A DNA stretch of 64,000 nt, from assembly GCA_035345875.1 (NCBI GenBank), contig DAORDH010000008.1, positions 95,325 through 159,324 on the forward strand, in the 5' to 3' direction. The position numbers and the translations under genes were made by a program. Shown here in pieces: positions 26,258-35,633 of the stretch. This DNA is from UBA2033 sp035345875 (GTDB taxonomy: Bacteria > Spirochaetota > Leptospiria > Leptospirales > Leptospiraceae). The number at the start of each line of letters is the position of its first letter. Position 1 is the first letter of the stretch. The notes under the pieces were generated by a model. It worked only from the letters and a program-made list of their open reading frames with translations. It did no database searches and was not told the DNA's origin.

Positions 26258-28585
26258 TTATTTCATTACCTTCACATCTCTTAATTTAAGATTGTCTCTA
26301 TTTAAAACACGAATCGATACTTCATTATTATCCTGAGATCTTTTAGTGAGGTAAATTTTGTTTTTCTTAAATGCAATTTCACAATCAGGATTAATTGGAT
26401 CGCTACTTCTCATTTCAAATGTTAAGTCATCTTTAAATTGAGCTAGATAGTATTTACCATCCTTAAATTCTACAGCATATATCTTGTTATTTTGTTCTTT
26501 TAAAAATGATCTCCAGAAAATGACTTCATTTGTCTGTTTAATAAGCTTCAAACTATCTTTGTCTAAAAGTGCTAAGTGGTGAGTATCAGAATTTAGAACG
26601 TCATTTGCCTTATAGCTCATAACCACAACTCCTGTTCCCAATTCTTTAAACTCTTTTCCACAAACTTTTTTAAAAGGACTCTGAAAGAGCTCATCATCAT
26701 TTTCAGTATCAACTGCCCACATTTCAGAACTATAATGACCTTCTGCTAAAAATTCCTTAACCTTCAAAAAGACAATTTTTTCTCCCACTACGTTTTCACT
26801 GTTTTCGACCTTGTCTTTTTCTTTGATTTTTAGCTCAGTTAGTTCCTTTTGCATTTTTTTGATTTCTTCCTTCGTTGTAGGAAGTTTCTCATCAGCCTTC
26901 TTAGCAGGTGGAGCTACGACGGTTTTAGGAGCTTCTTTCTTTGGCTCTTCTACTTTCTTAGCAGGTTCAACTGGCTTTGACTCTTTTGCTACCGGTTTCT
27001 CTTCATTAGCCGCTTTTTTTGGTTCTGATTTTGCTTCGTTGATTGCTACTGTTTTAGCGTCTTTGCTATCCTTTGTAGTTTTAGATTCTTCTTTTGCTGT
27101 TTCTTTCGCAGGCTCTTTACTTTCCTTTGCAGCCTCTTTCGCTGGATTTGCAGTCTTAGAATCTTTGGTAGGCTCTTTTACTGTCTCAACTAGTTTGGCA
27201 TCTTTGGTTGTATTCGAATTTGATTTTTCTTCTTTCGGTTTATCCTCATTAGCCGCTTTCTTTGGTTCTGATTTTGCTTCGTTGATTACTACTGTTTTTG
27301 AGTCCTTGCTATCCTTTGTAGTTTTAGGTTCTTCTTTTGCTGTTTCCTTCGCAGGCTCTTTACTTTCCTTTGCAGCCTCTTTCGTTGGATTTGCAGTCTT
27401 AGAATCTTTGGTAGGTTCTTTTACTGTTTCAACTAGTTTGGCATCTTTGGTCGTATTCGAATTTGATTTTTCTTCTTTCGGTTTATCCTCATTAGCTGCT
27501 TTCTTTGGTTCTGATTTTGCTTCATTGATTACTACTGTTTTTGAGTCCTTGCTATCCTTTGTAGTTTTAGGCTCTTCTTTTGCTGTTTCCTTCGCAGGTT
27601 CCTTACTTTCTTTGACAGCCTCTTTAGCAGACTCCTTACTACTCTTTGAGTCTTCTTGCGGTTTATTTGAATTTTCCGCTTTCTTCGGTTCTATTGTTTT
27701 TGGATCTTCATCAGTTTTAGTTTTCTTAGAGTCAGTTGTATTCTCCTTGGCTTTTTCAACGAGCTCCACTTTTTTCTCAATAATTTTCTTCTCTTCTTTT
27801 ATAACAGTTCCATCAGTTTTATTTTTTTTATCGTCTGGCTTCTTTTTTGTTTCTGTTATGTTTTCTTTCGGAATATCAGAGCTAGGGATTTTTTCTTTTA
27901 TCTGTTTGATTTTTTCTTTTTCCACTACTGGATTTTTTCCTGTTGTGGTAGTTGTAGTTTCTTCTTTCTTTTCCTCTTTCGGCTTATTTTCTGAAACCTC
28001 TGGAATCTTATTAGGATCTTCGGAATATTTGATAGGAATTACAATTTGAGTATTTCCAGGCCACTCACTGAATTTTCTACTTATTCCAACTTTATTTTTA
28101 GTCAACGCTGCAACTAACGACTTTGTATAACGTTTTTTAATGCGATCTAATTTATTTCTATTTTGTGCGTTGTAATAAAGAACTTCCATGACTAATACAT
28201 CTGCATTCTTTTCAGTGTATTCGAAGGAACTTTGAATGTAGGCATTTAATATTCTTTTAATAGAATTGATATGCCCATAACTTGCATTTTTATTTAATGC
28301 AAGGATATCACCACCAAACTTACCTTTTTCATCAGAGTAAAATCGCTGTAAGGTGAAACCTTTGTAATTAATTGGTTTGTCTGTTTGTATAACTAGATTG
28401 TGTAAGCCTTTTCCAATTTCTGCTTCTATCGCTTTTAATTCCGGGGTTGCAAATTTGTCAGAACGATTTTCAAATTTTGCATAGGGAGATTTACGGATTT
28501 CCTCTTCTCCTAAAACAACTTTCGACTGAGCATATAGGGTGGCTTGTAAAAGAAAGACTATCGTGATTAGATAAATATTTTTCAT
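26258..28585 (-). CDS. P83/100-family spirochaetal protein with 81-residue tandem repeats
   Basis: The 775-residue protein has a signal peptide (LYAQ), a conserved N-terminal domain (about residues 45-190, including GHINSIKRILNAYIQSSF and WPGNTQIVIPI), a very long Lys/Glu/Ser/Thr-rich middle, and a C-terminal propeller-like domain (about 600-775). The same N- and C-terminal domains occur in the protein at 55302-56858. This architecture is that of the Borrelia P83/100 antigen family; its function is unknown. The middle contains an 81-residue unit repeated about 2.6 times from residue 325. Repeat-number variation between strains is likely. Confidence 0.8.
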   Translation of the reverse strand: MKNIYLITIVFLLQATLYAQSKVVLGEEEIRKSPYAKFENRSDKFATPELKAIEAEIGKGLHNLVIQTDKPINYKGFTLQRFYSDEKGKFGGDILALNKNASYGHINSIKRILNAYIQSSFEYTEKNADVLVMEVLYYNAQNRNKLDRIKKRYTKSLVAALTKNKVGISRKFSEWPGNTQIVIPIKYSEDPNKIPEVSENKPKEEKKEETTTTTTGKNPVVEKEKIKQIKEKIPSSDIPKENITETKKKPDDKKNKTDGTVIKEEKKIIEKKVELVEKAKENTTDSKKTKTDEDPKTIEPKKAENSNKPQEDSKSSKESAKEAVKESKEPAKETAKEEPKTTKDSKDSKTVVINEAKSEPKKAANEDKPKEEKSNSNTTKDAKLVETVKEPTKDSKTANPTKEAAKESKEPAKETAKEEPKTTKDSKDSKTVVINEAKSEPKKAANEDKPKEEKSNSNTTKDAKLVETVKEPTKDSKTANPAKEAAKESKEPAKETAKEESKTTKDSKDAKTVAINEAKSEPKKAANEEKPVAKESKPVEPAKKVEEPKKEAPKTVVAPPAKKADEKLPTTKEEIKKMQKELTELKIKEKDKVENSENVVGEKIVFLKVKEFLAEGHYSSEMWAVDTENDDELFQSPFKKVCGKEFKELGTGVVVMSYKANDVLNSDTHHLALLDKDSLKLIKQTNEVIFWRSFLKEQNNKIYAVEFKDGKYYLAQFKDDLTFEMRSSDPINPDCEIAFKKNKIYLTKRSQDNNEVSIRVLNRDNLKLRDVKVMK
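26983..27613 (-). repeat. 243-bp in-frame tandem repeat
   Basis: Units begin KESKEPAKETAKEE at residues 325, 406 and 487 of the P83/100 protein. The first two are almost identical; the third diverges and stops about halfway. Because the unit is a multiple of three bases, copy changes keep the frame. Confidence 0.9.
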
Positions 28586-28653
28586 AAAAAAATTCTTTTC
28601 CTAATTTAATATTCATAAATTGCAAGTAAAGTGCAATCCTTTTACATTTCAGA

Positions 28654-28682
28654 TTGACAGATTTTTTTGAAAACACGATATC
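28654..28682 (+). promoter_or_regulatory. Candidate promoter of kdsD
   Basis: TTGACA at 28654-28659 is followed after 17 bases by GATATC at 28677-28682. The ATG at 28689 would be at about +1, and no SD is visible before it. Confidence 0.35.
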
Positions 28683-28688
28683 CTTCCC

Positions 28689-29657
28689 ATGAGTGATATT
28701 TTAAACAAAGTAAAAAAAGCAATAGCTATAGAAGTAAATGCGATCAAACACTTTCAAGACACGCTAGATCCCAATTTTGAATCTGCTGTTCGACTCATTC
28801 TAGACTCAAAAGGAAAAGTAATTGTCACAGGTGTTGGTAAATCAGGTGACATAGCTAAGAAAATATCCTCAACATTGAGCTCTACAGGCACACCGGCGAT
28901 CTTTTTACATCCAACAGACTCTGCACATGGAGATGCTGGTCTCATAGCAGAAGGAGATATTGTGATCGCAATCGGGAAAAGTGGAGAAAGCGATGAGTTA
29001 ATAGCACTTATCCCCACCATAAAAAAAATTGGAGCAAAATTAATTGGAATTACCGCTAATCCAAAATCGAAATTGGCAGCTGCTTGTGACATAACTTTAA
29101 TCACTCCTATTTTACAAGAAGCTTGTCCTTTAGCACTCGCTCCCACATCAAGCACTACTATTGCCTTAATTGCAGGGGATGCAATCGCAATGGCACTTAT
29201 GGAATTAAAAAATTTTCAAGCAGACGATTTCGCTTTGTATCATCCTGCTGGCAGACTCGGAAAAAGACTAAGTCTTGCTATCGAGGACGTTATGCGATCT
29301 GATGATCAAAATGCATTTGTAACACCAGATGCAGATCTATCAATGGTTTTGAATGAAATAACAACAAAGCGTTTAGGAGCTGTTGCAGTTATTGACTCAG
29401 AACAAAAACTCATTGGAATTATAACAGATTTCGATATAAGAAAGTCTCTCACAGATGGAAATTTGACAAAAGAAAAAAAAGCAAAAGAAATTATGAATCC
29501 AAATCCAAGTTCATTTACTCTTGGTATGAAGGCATACGATGTTTTAGTCGCAATGGAAGATAGAAAGCATCCAATATCAGTAGCGCCCATAACCGATAAA
29601 CAAAATAAACTGGTTGGTATGGTCCTAATACATGATTTACTCCAAAAAGGATTATGA
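28689..29657 (+). CDS. kdsD: D-arabinose-5-phosphate isomerase (KdsD/KpsF/GutQ family)
   Basis: The 322-residue protein has an N-terminal SIS domain (about residues 35-180; VTGVGKSGDIAKKISSTLSSTG, HGDAGLI, SGESDEL) and two CBS domains (about 205-320). It converts ribulose-5-phosphate to arabinose-5-phosphate, the precursor of Kdo in lipopolysaccharide. The catalytic histidine lies in DFALYHPAGRLGKRL. It stands alone between divergent and convergent minus-strand genes. Confidence 0.93.
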   Translation: MSDILNKVKKAIAIEVNAIKHFQDTLDPNFESAVRLILDSKGKVIVTGVGKSGDIAKKISSTLSSTGTPAIFLHPTDSAHGDAGLIAEGDIVIAIGKSGESDELIALIPTIKKIGAKLIGITANPKSKLAAACDITLITPILQEACPLALAPTSSTTIALIAGDAIAMALMELKNFQADDFALYHPAGRLGKRLSLAIEDVMRSDDQNAFVTPDADLSMVLNEITTKRLGAVAVIDSEQKLIGIITDFDIRKSLTDGNLTKEKKAKEIMNPNPSSFTLGMKAYDVLVAMEDRKHPISVAPITDKQNKLVGMVLIHDLLQKGL

Positions 29658-29743
29658 TCTAGTTTCTTTCATACACTCAGATTGTTTAATTTTTTATTTT
29701 CTCTAATCGGTTATTCGTAGATACCCAAAAAGGTTTATTTGGT

Positions 29744-32173
29744 TTATTTTGAAAAGAGTCTACGTAAATCCTCTAAATGGATTGGTTTAGTTAGGTATTC
29801 ATCAAAACCAACTTTTAACAGTCTTTCTTTTTCGCCTGTTAATGCATGTGCTGTCAACGCTACTATATAAACATCTTTATAATTTTGATCAGACTTAATT
29901 TTACTTGTTGCCTCAATACCATCCATCTCAGGCATTTCAATATCCATTAAAATGACATCATAGTTTTTTTCTTTTAATTTATTTAATACTTCAATTCCAG
30001 TTTTAGCAATATCAGCTTTTAACGATAGTCGCTTTAGTAATGCAGAAACAATTTTTTGATTTAGATCATTGTCTTCCGCGATCAATACATTAATATCTTT
30101 CCGGATTTGATCTGATTTTATACTTTTTACTTCCTCAGCTACTTCATTCTTCTTGCTTGCATCTAATTTTAAAGTAAAAATAAATTTTGCACCTTTGCCA
30201 AGTTCGCTGTCTACTTTGATTTCACCACTCATCATTTCAACTAACCTTTTTGTGATAGCAAGCCCTAGACCAGTCCCTCCAAATTTTCGAGTTGTGCTTG
30301 CATCGACTTGTGAAAAAGAATTAAACAAAATACTTTTCTTATTATCATCAATTCCCACTCCAGTATCTTCTACAATAAACTGAATGAGATAAGAATCATT
30401 ATTTTTCTCTAATATCTTGGATTTTATTTTTATTCCACCTTTGAAAGTAAATTTTATAGAATTACTAAGCAAATTTAAAAATATCTGTCTTATTCTTACT
30501 GGATCTCCTTCTAGTTCAACTGGTAAGTCAATGTCTTGTTCTACGTTTATAAATAGACCTTTTTTATCTGCATCAAACTTGACTATAGAAATAACGTCCT
30601 TAATGATTTGGTTAATATTTACAGATATTTTTTCTAGTTCAATTTTATTCGCTTCAATCTTCGAAAAATCTAAAATATCATTTATTATAACAAGTAAATT
30701 CTGTGCACTAATTCGTATTGATTCAAAATATTCTAAATTCTCCTTTGAGAAATTTTCTGTTGATATCAACTGTAAACTACCAATAATCCCATTCATAGGA
30801 GTTCTAATTTCATGGCTCATATTTGCCAAAAATAAACTTTTAGCTCTATTTGCTGATTCTGATAATTTTCTAGATTCTTCCAATTCTTTTGTTCTCTCTA
30901 TTACTTTTGTTTCTAAATTTTCAAACAGTATGCGTAAATCTTTCGCCATTTTATAAAAAGATCTAGATAACTCACCCACCTCATCTTCTCTTTTTAAGCT
31001 TGATAGACTTTCGATATGACTTTCATTGAATTGATTTAATGATAAATTCTTTGCAACAATATTAAGTTCTTGAATTGGAGCTAGAATTAATTTAGAAGAG
31101 TAAATACCGATAGTCACCATAAGCATTATAGCAATCATAACGATCACTGTAATAATACGATTGTTCAATTTAATCTTTCCTAAAACATCAGAATCAGGAA
31201 AGATAGTAATCATATACCACTGAATTCCGCTTTCAGAAATATCATGATACTGGACCCAATACTCTATTCCATGATAATCAAGGGTAAAGTTTCTATTACT
31301 TTTTAATTTCTGGATTTGAGCTGCTACTTCTACAAGAAGTCCATCATTCAATTCATTCAATTTATAAAGAATAAAATTGTTATCATCAATAATCTTTAAG
31401 GTTTGCATTTGAACTGATGAAGCCAAAATCTCCCCTTTTGAATTTACAATAAAAACTTTTGAATTTGGGGTAGCTAAATTCTTTTTTAAGAAATTAGAAA
31501 TATTTGTTAGTAATATATTAACACCGCTAACTCCTACCAATATTCCTTTTTCATCTAGAATGGATTTAAAAATAGTAATTCCTAACAAGCCAGTATTCGC
31601 TTGCACAAATACGTTATTTGTTAGAATCATATTTGGATTCTTTACTGCTTCTCTAAACCAAGGTCTATTTACTGTATCATAACTTTGTGTTTTAATTAAT
31701 TCTTGCTTCTCTCCTTTTTCATTTAAAAGATAAAAAAATCTAATTTTTTGCTCGTTTGTTTCACGGAAGATATATTTATCTTTCTGCCTTTCAATTGCAT
31801 GCAGTCGTCCGTTTTTTTCTGCAAAGAAAATATCATTGATATCAGGATACAATTTAATTTGTTCCATAAAATATAGGGGATAATTAAAATTAACCCCAGG
31901 TCTCATTAAGCCAAATTTGATAGCTTGTGAATTTTGTTGGATCAGGTTTCTGGAATTAAAAAAGTAAGTTCTAATATATTCTTTGGTTCTGGTTTGAATC
32001 TGTTCTTGGATTTTTTCTGTTAGATCATATGCTGTTTTTTCAGAATTCCAATGAAGGAAGCCCCAAACAATCCCAAGCGTAAATAAAATCTCCAAAATAA
32101 ATGGAATAATAATTTGTTCTCTTAGAACAAATCTTCCATGAAAGCTAGAAATTAATTTACGTATAAATCTCAA
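29744..32173 (-). CDS. Hybrid sensor histidine kinase with periplasmic Cache domain
   Basis: Domain order in 809 residues: membrane helix, a large dCache-like periplasmic sensor (about 45-330), a second helix, HAMP, coiled coil, HisKA with the phospho-histidine in NMSHEIRTPMNG, HATPase (N box, GVGIDD, FGGTGLGLAI), and a C-terminal REC with the acceptor in VILMDIEMPEMDG. It begins with TTG, after an SD-like aaagga. The signal, and any downstream Hpt or output protein, are not evident from neighbours. Confidence 0.93.
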   Translation of the reverse strand: MRFIRKLISSFHGRFVLREQIIIPFILEILFTLGIVWGFLHWNSEKTAYDLTEKIQEQIQTRTKEYIRTYFFNSRNLIQQNSQAIKFGLMRPGVNFNYPLYFMEQIKLYPDINDIFFAEKNGRLHAIERQKDKYIFRETNEQKIRFFYLLNEKGEKQELIKTQSYDTVNRPWFREAVKNPNMILTNNVFVQANTGLLGITIFKSILDEKGILVGVSGVNILLTNISNFLKKNLATPNSKVFIVNSKGEILASSVQMQTLKIIDDNNFILYKLNELNDGLLVEVAAQIQKLKSNRNFTLDYHGIEYWVQYHDISESGIQWYMITIFPDSDVLGKIKLNNRIITVIVMIAIMLMVTIGIYSSKLILAPIQELNIVAKNLSLNQFNESHIESLSSLKREDEVGELSRSFYKMAKDLRILFENLETKVIERTKELEESRKLSESANRAKSLFLANMSHEIRTPMNGIIGSLQLISTENFSKENLEYFESIRISAQNLLVIINDILDFSKIEANKIELEKISVNINQIIKDVISIVKFDADKKGLFINVEQDIDLPVELEGDPVRIRQIFLNLLSNSIKFTFKGGIKIKSKILEKNNDSYLIQFIVEDTGVGIDDNKKSILFNSFSQVDASTTRKFGGTGLGLAITKRLVEMMSGEIKVDSELGKGAKFIFTLKLDASKKNEVAEEVKSIKSDQIRKDINVLIAEDNDLNQKIVSALLKRLSLKADIAKTGIEVLNKLKEKNYDVILMDIEMPEMDGIEATSKIKSDQNYKDVYIVALTAHALTGEKERLLKVGFDEYLTKPIHLEDLRRLFSK

Positions 32174-32234
32174 GGTAATTATCCTTTAGCAACAACTCTC
32201 TAATTAGTTGGTTTATTCCTAAAAGATTATTATT

Positions 32235-32690
32235 TCACTCTTTTTTTAATTTCTTTATAAAATTTAAAAGTTTTTCTCGAATGAATTCATCATCCTCTTT
32301 TTGAATCGTCTCCACTAACTCTGATTTACCTTCTAAAGTCTCAATTTGTTTTGTTGCCTTCTGGGGGGGCGTATATTGCATGTTTCCTGTAGTAATAGTC
32401 AATTTTGAAAGGAGTGGAGAGGCAAATAGTTTGTTAGCTGCTTTTAATATGGAGTCTTTCAAAAAGCCAATTTCCATTTTATATGCAGAGTGAGCGACCC
32501 TTAAAAATAATACATCCCCTTCCACTTTATACGGTTGCGCCTGATTCACAAATACAGGACCAATGATATCTCCCCAATTTTCTTTGATTTGATTTAATAT
32601 AACTGTGTTTATAAGTATTTCTTTATTATAGCCAATTTTTTGAATGACTGTTTCTAAATCAGTTAATTGAATTTTGTGAATTGGATCCAT
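32235..32690 (-). CDS. dciA: DUF721/DciA-like replicative helicase loader
   Basis: The 151-residue protein has the DUF721 core: ENWGDIIGPVFVNQAQPYKVEGDVLFLRVAHSAYKMEIGFLKDSILKAAN. DciA proteins recruit the replicative helicase DnaB in bacteria lacking DnaC/DnaI. It starts immediately after the recF stop codon, in the same order (dnaN-recF-dciA) as in known Leptospira chromosomes. In those genomes gyrB follows; here it does not. Confidence 0.85.
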   Translation of the reverse strand: MDPIHKIQLTDLETVIQKIGYNKEILINTVILNQIKENWGDIIGPVFVNQAQPYKVEGDVLFLRVAHSAYKMEIGFLKDSILKAANKLFASPLLSKLTITTGNMQYTPPQKATKQIETLEGKSELVETIQKEDDEFIREKLLNFIKKLKKE

Positions 32691-33788
32691 TTACTCTACC
32701 TGGGAAATATTTCCATCTTGGATTAAGAAAACTTCTTTAGACTCTTGTAAATTTCCAATATAATCTTGAATTCCTTCCAAATCCGTTGTAGTGAAAAAAG
32801 CTTGTCCGCAGTCCATTAAAAGACTTACAAAATACTCTCTTCTTTTGACATCTAGTTCGCGAATAACGTCATCTATCAAAAGTATAGGAGCTTCCCCAAT
32901 TTCTTTTTGTATAAACTGAAACTGAGAAGTCTTTAAAGCAATCACTGTGCTTCTCTTTTGTCCTTGAGATCCAAACTCTATAATGTCTTTATTATCTCTT
33001 CCTACAAAAATATCATCTCTATGAATTCCAACAGATGTATAACCCAAATGAGTATCTCTAGAAATTCTTTCAGATAACTTTTTTGCATAATCTTCTTCCA
33101 AAGATACGTTAGGCTTGTAGGTTATATGAAAGTCATCCTTATTGCCACTGAGCTTGGATAAATTTTCCCTGTAAATAATATCTAAGCCTGCAATCACGCG
33201 AGCTCTCTCTTTCGAAATATCTGTCCCTTTTTTAACAAGAAGTTGGTCCCAGGGAAGTAATTCTGATTGAGAAAAATCTTTTTTCTTAAGGAGAGTATTT
33301 CTGTGCTTTAAGATTTTATTATAATCAAGTATATTTGCAAAATAATTGCGGTTAACGGTAGAAATAAATCCGTCTATAAATCTTCTTCTTTCGGAAGGAC
33401 CGCCATCAATGATTTTTAAATCGACAGGAGAGAAAACAACAGCTCTCATTTCTCCGATGATATCTTGTTTCTTTTGAATGACATCACCGTTTAACTTTAC
33501 TTTTCTTTTGAGAGCTTCTCCCTTGCTATATCCAATTTCAATCACCTTATTGGTTTCCTCGGAAGAAAACTCACCTTTCACAAAATAATGGCTTTGTTTC
33601 CAGTTGATTAACTCTTCATCGGAATTATCTCGAAAACTTTTTAATGTTGCAAATAGATTAATAGCTTCAATGATATTTGTTTTACCAGCTCCATTTTCTC
33701 CAATAAAGAAAATAAGTTTAGATTTGAATTGTAGCTGAATGTCTTCATGGCTTCTAAAATTAAGCAATTTTAGTTTTGATAAAAACAT
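32691..33788 (-). CDS. recF: DNA replication and repair protein RecF
   Basis: The 365-residue SMC-like ATPase has Walker A GENGAGKTN, the signature region FGSQGQKRSTVIALK, and Walker B ILLIDDVIRELD. It loads RecA at gapped DNA with RecOR. The gene lies between dnaN and dciA on the same strand, with a 117-base gap to dnaN that contains a hairpin. Confidence 0.96.
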   Translation of the reverse strand: MFLSKLKLLNFRSHEDIQLQFKSKLIFFIGENGAGKTNIIEAINLFATLKSFRDNSDEELINWKQSHYFVKGEFSSEETNKVIEIGYSKGEALKRKVKLNGDVIQKKQDIIGEMRAVVFSPVDLKIIDGGPSERRRFIDGFISTVNRNYFANILDYNKILKHRNTLLKKKDFSQSELLPWDQLLVKKGTDISKERARVIAGLDIIYRENLSKLSGNKDDFHITYKPNVSLEEDYAKKLSERISRDTHLGYTSVGIHRDDIFVGRDNKDIIEFGSQGQKRSTVIALKTSQFQFIQKEIGEAPILLIDDVIRELDVKRREYFVSLLMDCGQAFFTTTDLEGIQDYIGNLQESKEVFLIQDGNISQVE

Positions 33789-33820
33789 TTTTCACTCAGT
33801 TAAGAATTTTTAGCCAACGA

Positions 33821-33876
33821 TGAACACGGATAAAAACTGATGGGTTTAATTTTTATTAGCCTTTTATCTGTGTTCA
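33821..33876. repeat. Hairpin with GAACACGGAT-type repeat in the dnaN-recF gap
   Basis: tgaacacggataaaa and ttttatctgtgttca (one mismatch) form a 15-base stem around 26 bases. Words such as cgatgaacacggataaaaa recur as variants at 10248-10275 and 47700-47915, suggesting an interspersed repeat. It may attenuate or process the dnaN-recF transcript. Confidence 0.6.
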
Positions 33877-33905
33877 TTTTTTTACAGGAGACGGGTCATT
33901 TAAAC

Positions 33906-35024
33906 TTATATCTTCATTGGCATTATGACTGATGTATATTGAGGATCCGAAGGATCTTTAAAGACAGCAGGTAAATTGGATGAAGTGAATTCCATAATGA
34001 TTTCTGCATCATCAATTGATTTAATTACATCTGCTAAATAATCACCTTTGAATGCAATAGACATCTCCTCTCCTTTATAGTCAACAGGCAAACTAACATT
34101 TACCTCTGTTGATCCAGGAGTTGAGGAATTTATATGTAAGAGGTTTTCAGAGAAAGTCATTCGAATTTGTCTAGAAGGTTCTTCTGCTGCAATCAATGCT
34201 TGTCTTAATGCTATTTGCAATTCATCTTTATTGATTCGAACAGAGCTCTTTGACTTGCTTGGAATAACTGCTTCATAATCAGGATAATTTCCATCTATTA
34301 ATTTACAAAGTAATTCCACATTTCCTATTTTTAGATAGATCTGATTGTCTACGATTCCTATTTTTCCAGAATCATTTGAATCAATCATCTTAACTATTTC
34401 TTTGATCGCTTTGTGAGGAATAATAACGCCTTTACTAAAAGGAAGTGCGTTAGGTATCACTCTATCTATCTTCGCAAGTCTTCTACCATCTGTTCCAACA
34501 AAGGAAATTTTACCTTCGTTGGAAATAACATATAAACCATTAAAAACAAATCTTGTGTCTTCTAATGCAACCGAGTAGGATGTCTTTTTAATCATTTCAG
34601 AAATAGTGAAACAAGGAAAGTCAACAACAAGAGAATCATCAACCTTAGAGATAGTTTTTATTTCTTCTCCTTCAACTCCATTGATATTCATTTTAAAATC
34701 TTTCTTTTTTTCTGAGTCAGTTATAGTGGTGCTAACGTTTCCTTCTGCATTATCATTTGTAAGTAAGGCTTCCGGAAAATTAATTGTTTTAAAGGCATTG
34801 CTTAATTGTTTTGCTGGGATAGATGTTGTTCCTGGTTCGATAGTATCTGCATTTACAGATGTTTTAATTGAAATTTCTAAATCTGTTGCTGATAAAAAAA
34901 CTTTTCCGTCTTCTGCTTCCACTTTTATGTTGGAAAGAATAGACTTTATTTCTCTGACAGTAATAACTCCTTCCACAGAGCTGATAGCTTTTTGAAAATC
35001 ATTTGTCTTTACTTTGAATTTCAT
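33906..35024 (-). CDS. dnaN: DNA polymerase III beta subunit (sliding clamp)
   Basis: The 372-residue protein shows the three-fold clamp architecture and family motifs: TTSIPAKQLSNAFKTIN, FVGTDGRRLAKI, and the C-terminal MPMKI. It is the processivity factor for Pol III. An SD (aggatgt) precedes the ATG. It is the first gene of dnaN-recF-dciA. The gene upstream is not dnaA but a divergent chemosensory operon, an unusual setting. Confidence 0.97.
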   Translation of the reverse strand: MKFKVKTNDFQKAISSVEGVITVREIKSILSNIKVEAEDGKVFLSATDLEISIKTSVNADTIEPGTTSIPAKQLSNAFKTINFPEALLTNDNAEGNVSTTITDSEKKKDFKMNINGVEGEEIKTISKVDDSLVVDFPCFTISEMIKKTSYSVALEDTRFVFNGLYVISNEGKISFVGTDGRRLAKIDRVIPNALPFSKGVIIPHKAIKEIVKMIDSNDSGKIGIVDNQIYLKIGNVELLCKLIDGNYPDYEAVIPSKSKSSVRINKDELQIALRQALIAAEEPSRQIRMTFSENLLHINSSTPGSTEVNVSLPVDYKGEEMSIAFKGDYLADVIKSIDDAEIIMEFTSSNLPAVFKDPSDPQYTSVIMPMKI

Positions 35025-35633
35025 TTCTTACATCCTATCCTATATTTATATTTTATATTCTTTTGTTGTTTTAGTTGTACACGTAAATAAGTAGATAACT
35101 TAAAATCAGTATGTTTTTCTAAGGAATATGTCACATTGATTTTTGAAAATAACTTTTTTTCTTTTCTGACTTAATTGCATTTTAAGAGGTTTTCGATTTG
35201 ATTCTGTAAGTTTATTATGTCTTATTTACAGATTAAGAAACTTAATTATGTCTTATTAACACTTTTGTGACATAATTCCTACATACTTCTTCTTTTCTTT
35301 TACCAAGGAAGGTTCTTAAGTGAAAGGATTGAGTGTCAGAAAAATGAAGTCAGGAAACTCAATGCTTGAAAACCATTGCAGTTGAGAAAGAAACCTAACT
35401 CCTTTTTCAATTTCCCAACCCTCTTTCTTTTACCTAGTAACAGAAAAATTAAATTAGAATCTATTCTCTTTTAAATGTTTTTTTATCTCTGCTTGTGATT
35501 AGGTAAACTTTTTGCATATGTATCCTCTGCAATTCTGTTTATTCTAAAAGTTTCGATGATTTTGTCTTAGAATAGAACAAGATTGTAATAACTTTTAGCA
35601 GATTTATTAGTTTTTATCCAAGCAGGTAAACCA
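35025..35633. promoter_or_regulatory. Divergent intergenic region with repeated ATTATGTCTTATT words
   Basis: This 609-base gap separates dnaN from the chemosensory operon. attatgtcttattt (35214-35227) and aattatgtcttatt (35244-35257) are near-direct repeats. aattatgtc (35244-35252) forms a perfect 9-base inverted repeat with gacataatt (35269-35277). The cluster could be an operator. I found no consensus DnaA boxes (TTATCCACA), so nothing supports an origin here. No convincing gene is visible. Confidence 0.45.

Noticed and set aside
26983..27613. CRISPR-like regular repeats
   Set aside because: The 243-base units are in-frame protein repeats without spacers.
26811..28049. A 412-codon open frame on the plus strand opposite the P83/100 gene
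   Set aside because: It is the mirror of the Lys/Glu/Ser-rich repeat region. The product is a monotonous Ser/Phe/Leu string with no SD, and the minus-strand protein has a signal peptide and a conserved paralogue.
30417..30956. A 179-codon plus-strand frame inside the hybrid kinase gene
   Set aside because: It is antisense to the HisKA/HATPase coding sequence, whose motifs are unmistakable.
35321..35386. A 21-codon GTG frame upstream of the chemoreceptor
   Set aside because: Short, no supporting conservation visible; it could be a leader peptide but nothing in the sequence shows attenuation.
35025..35633. Replication origin next to dnaN
   Set aside because: I found no cluster of consensus DnaA boxes and no dnaA gene; position alone is not enough.
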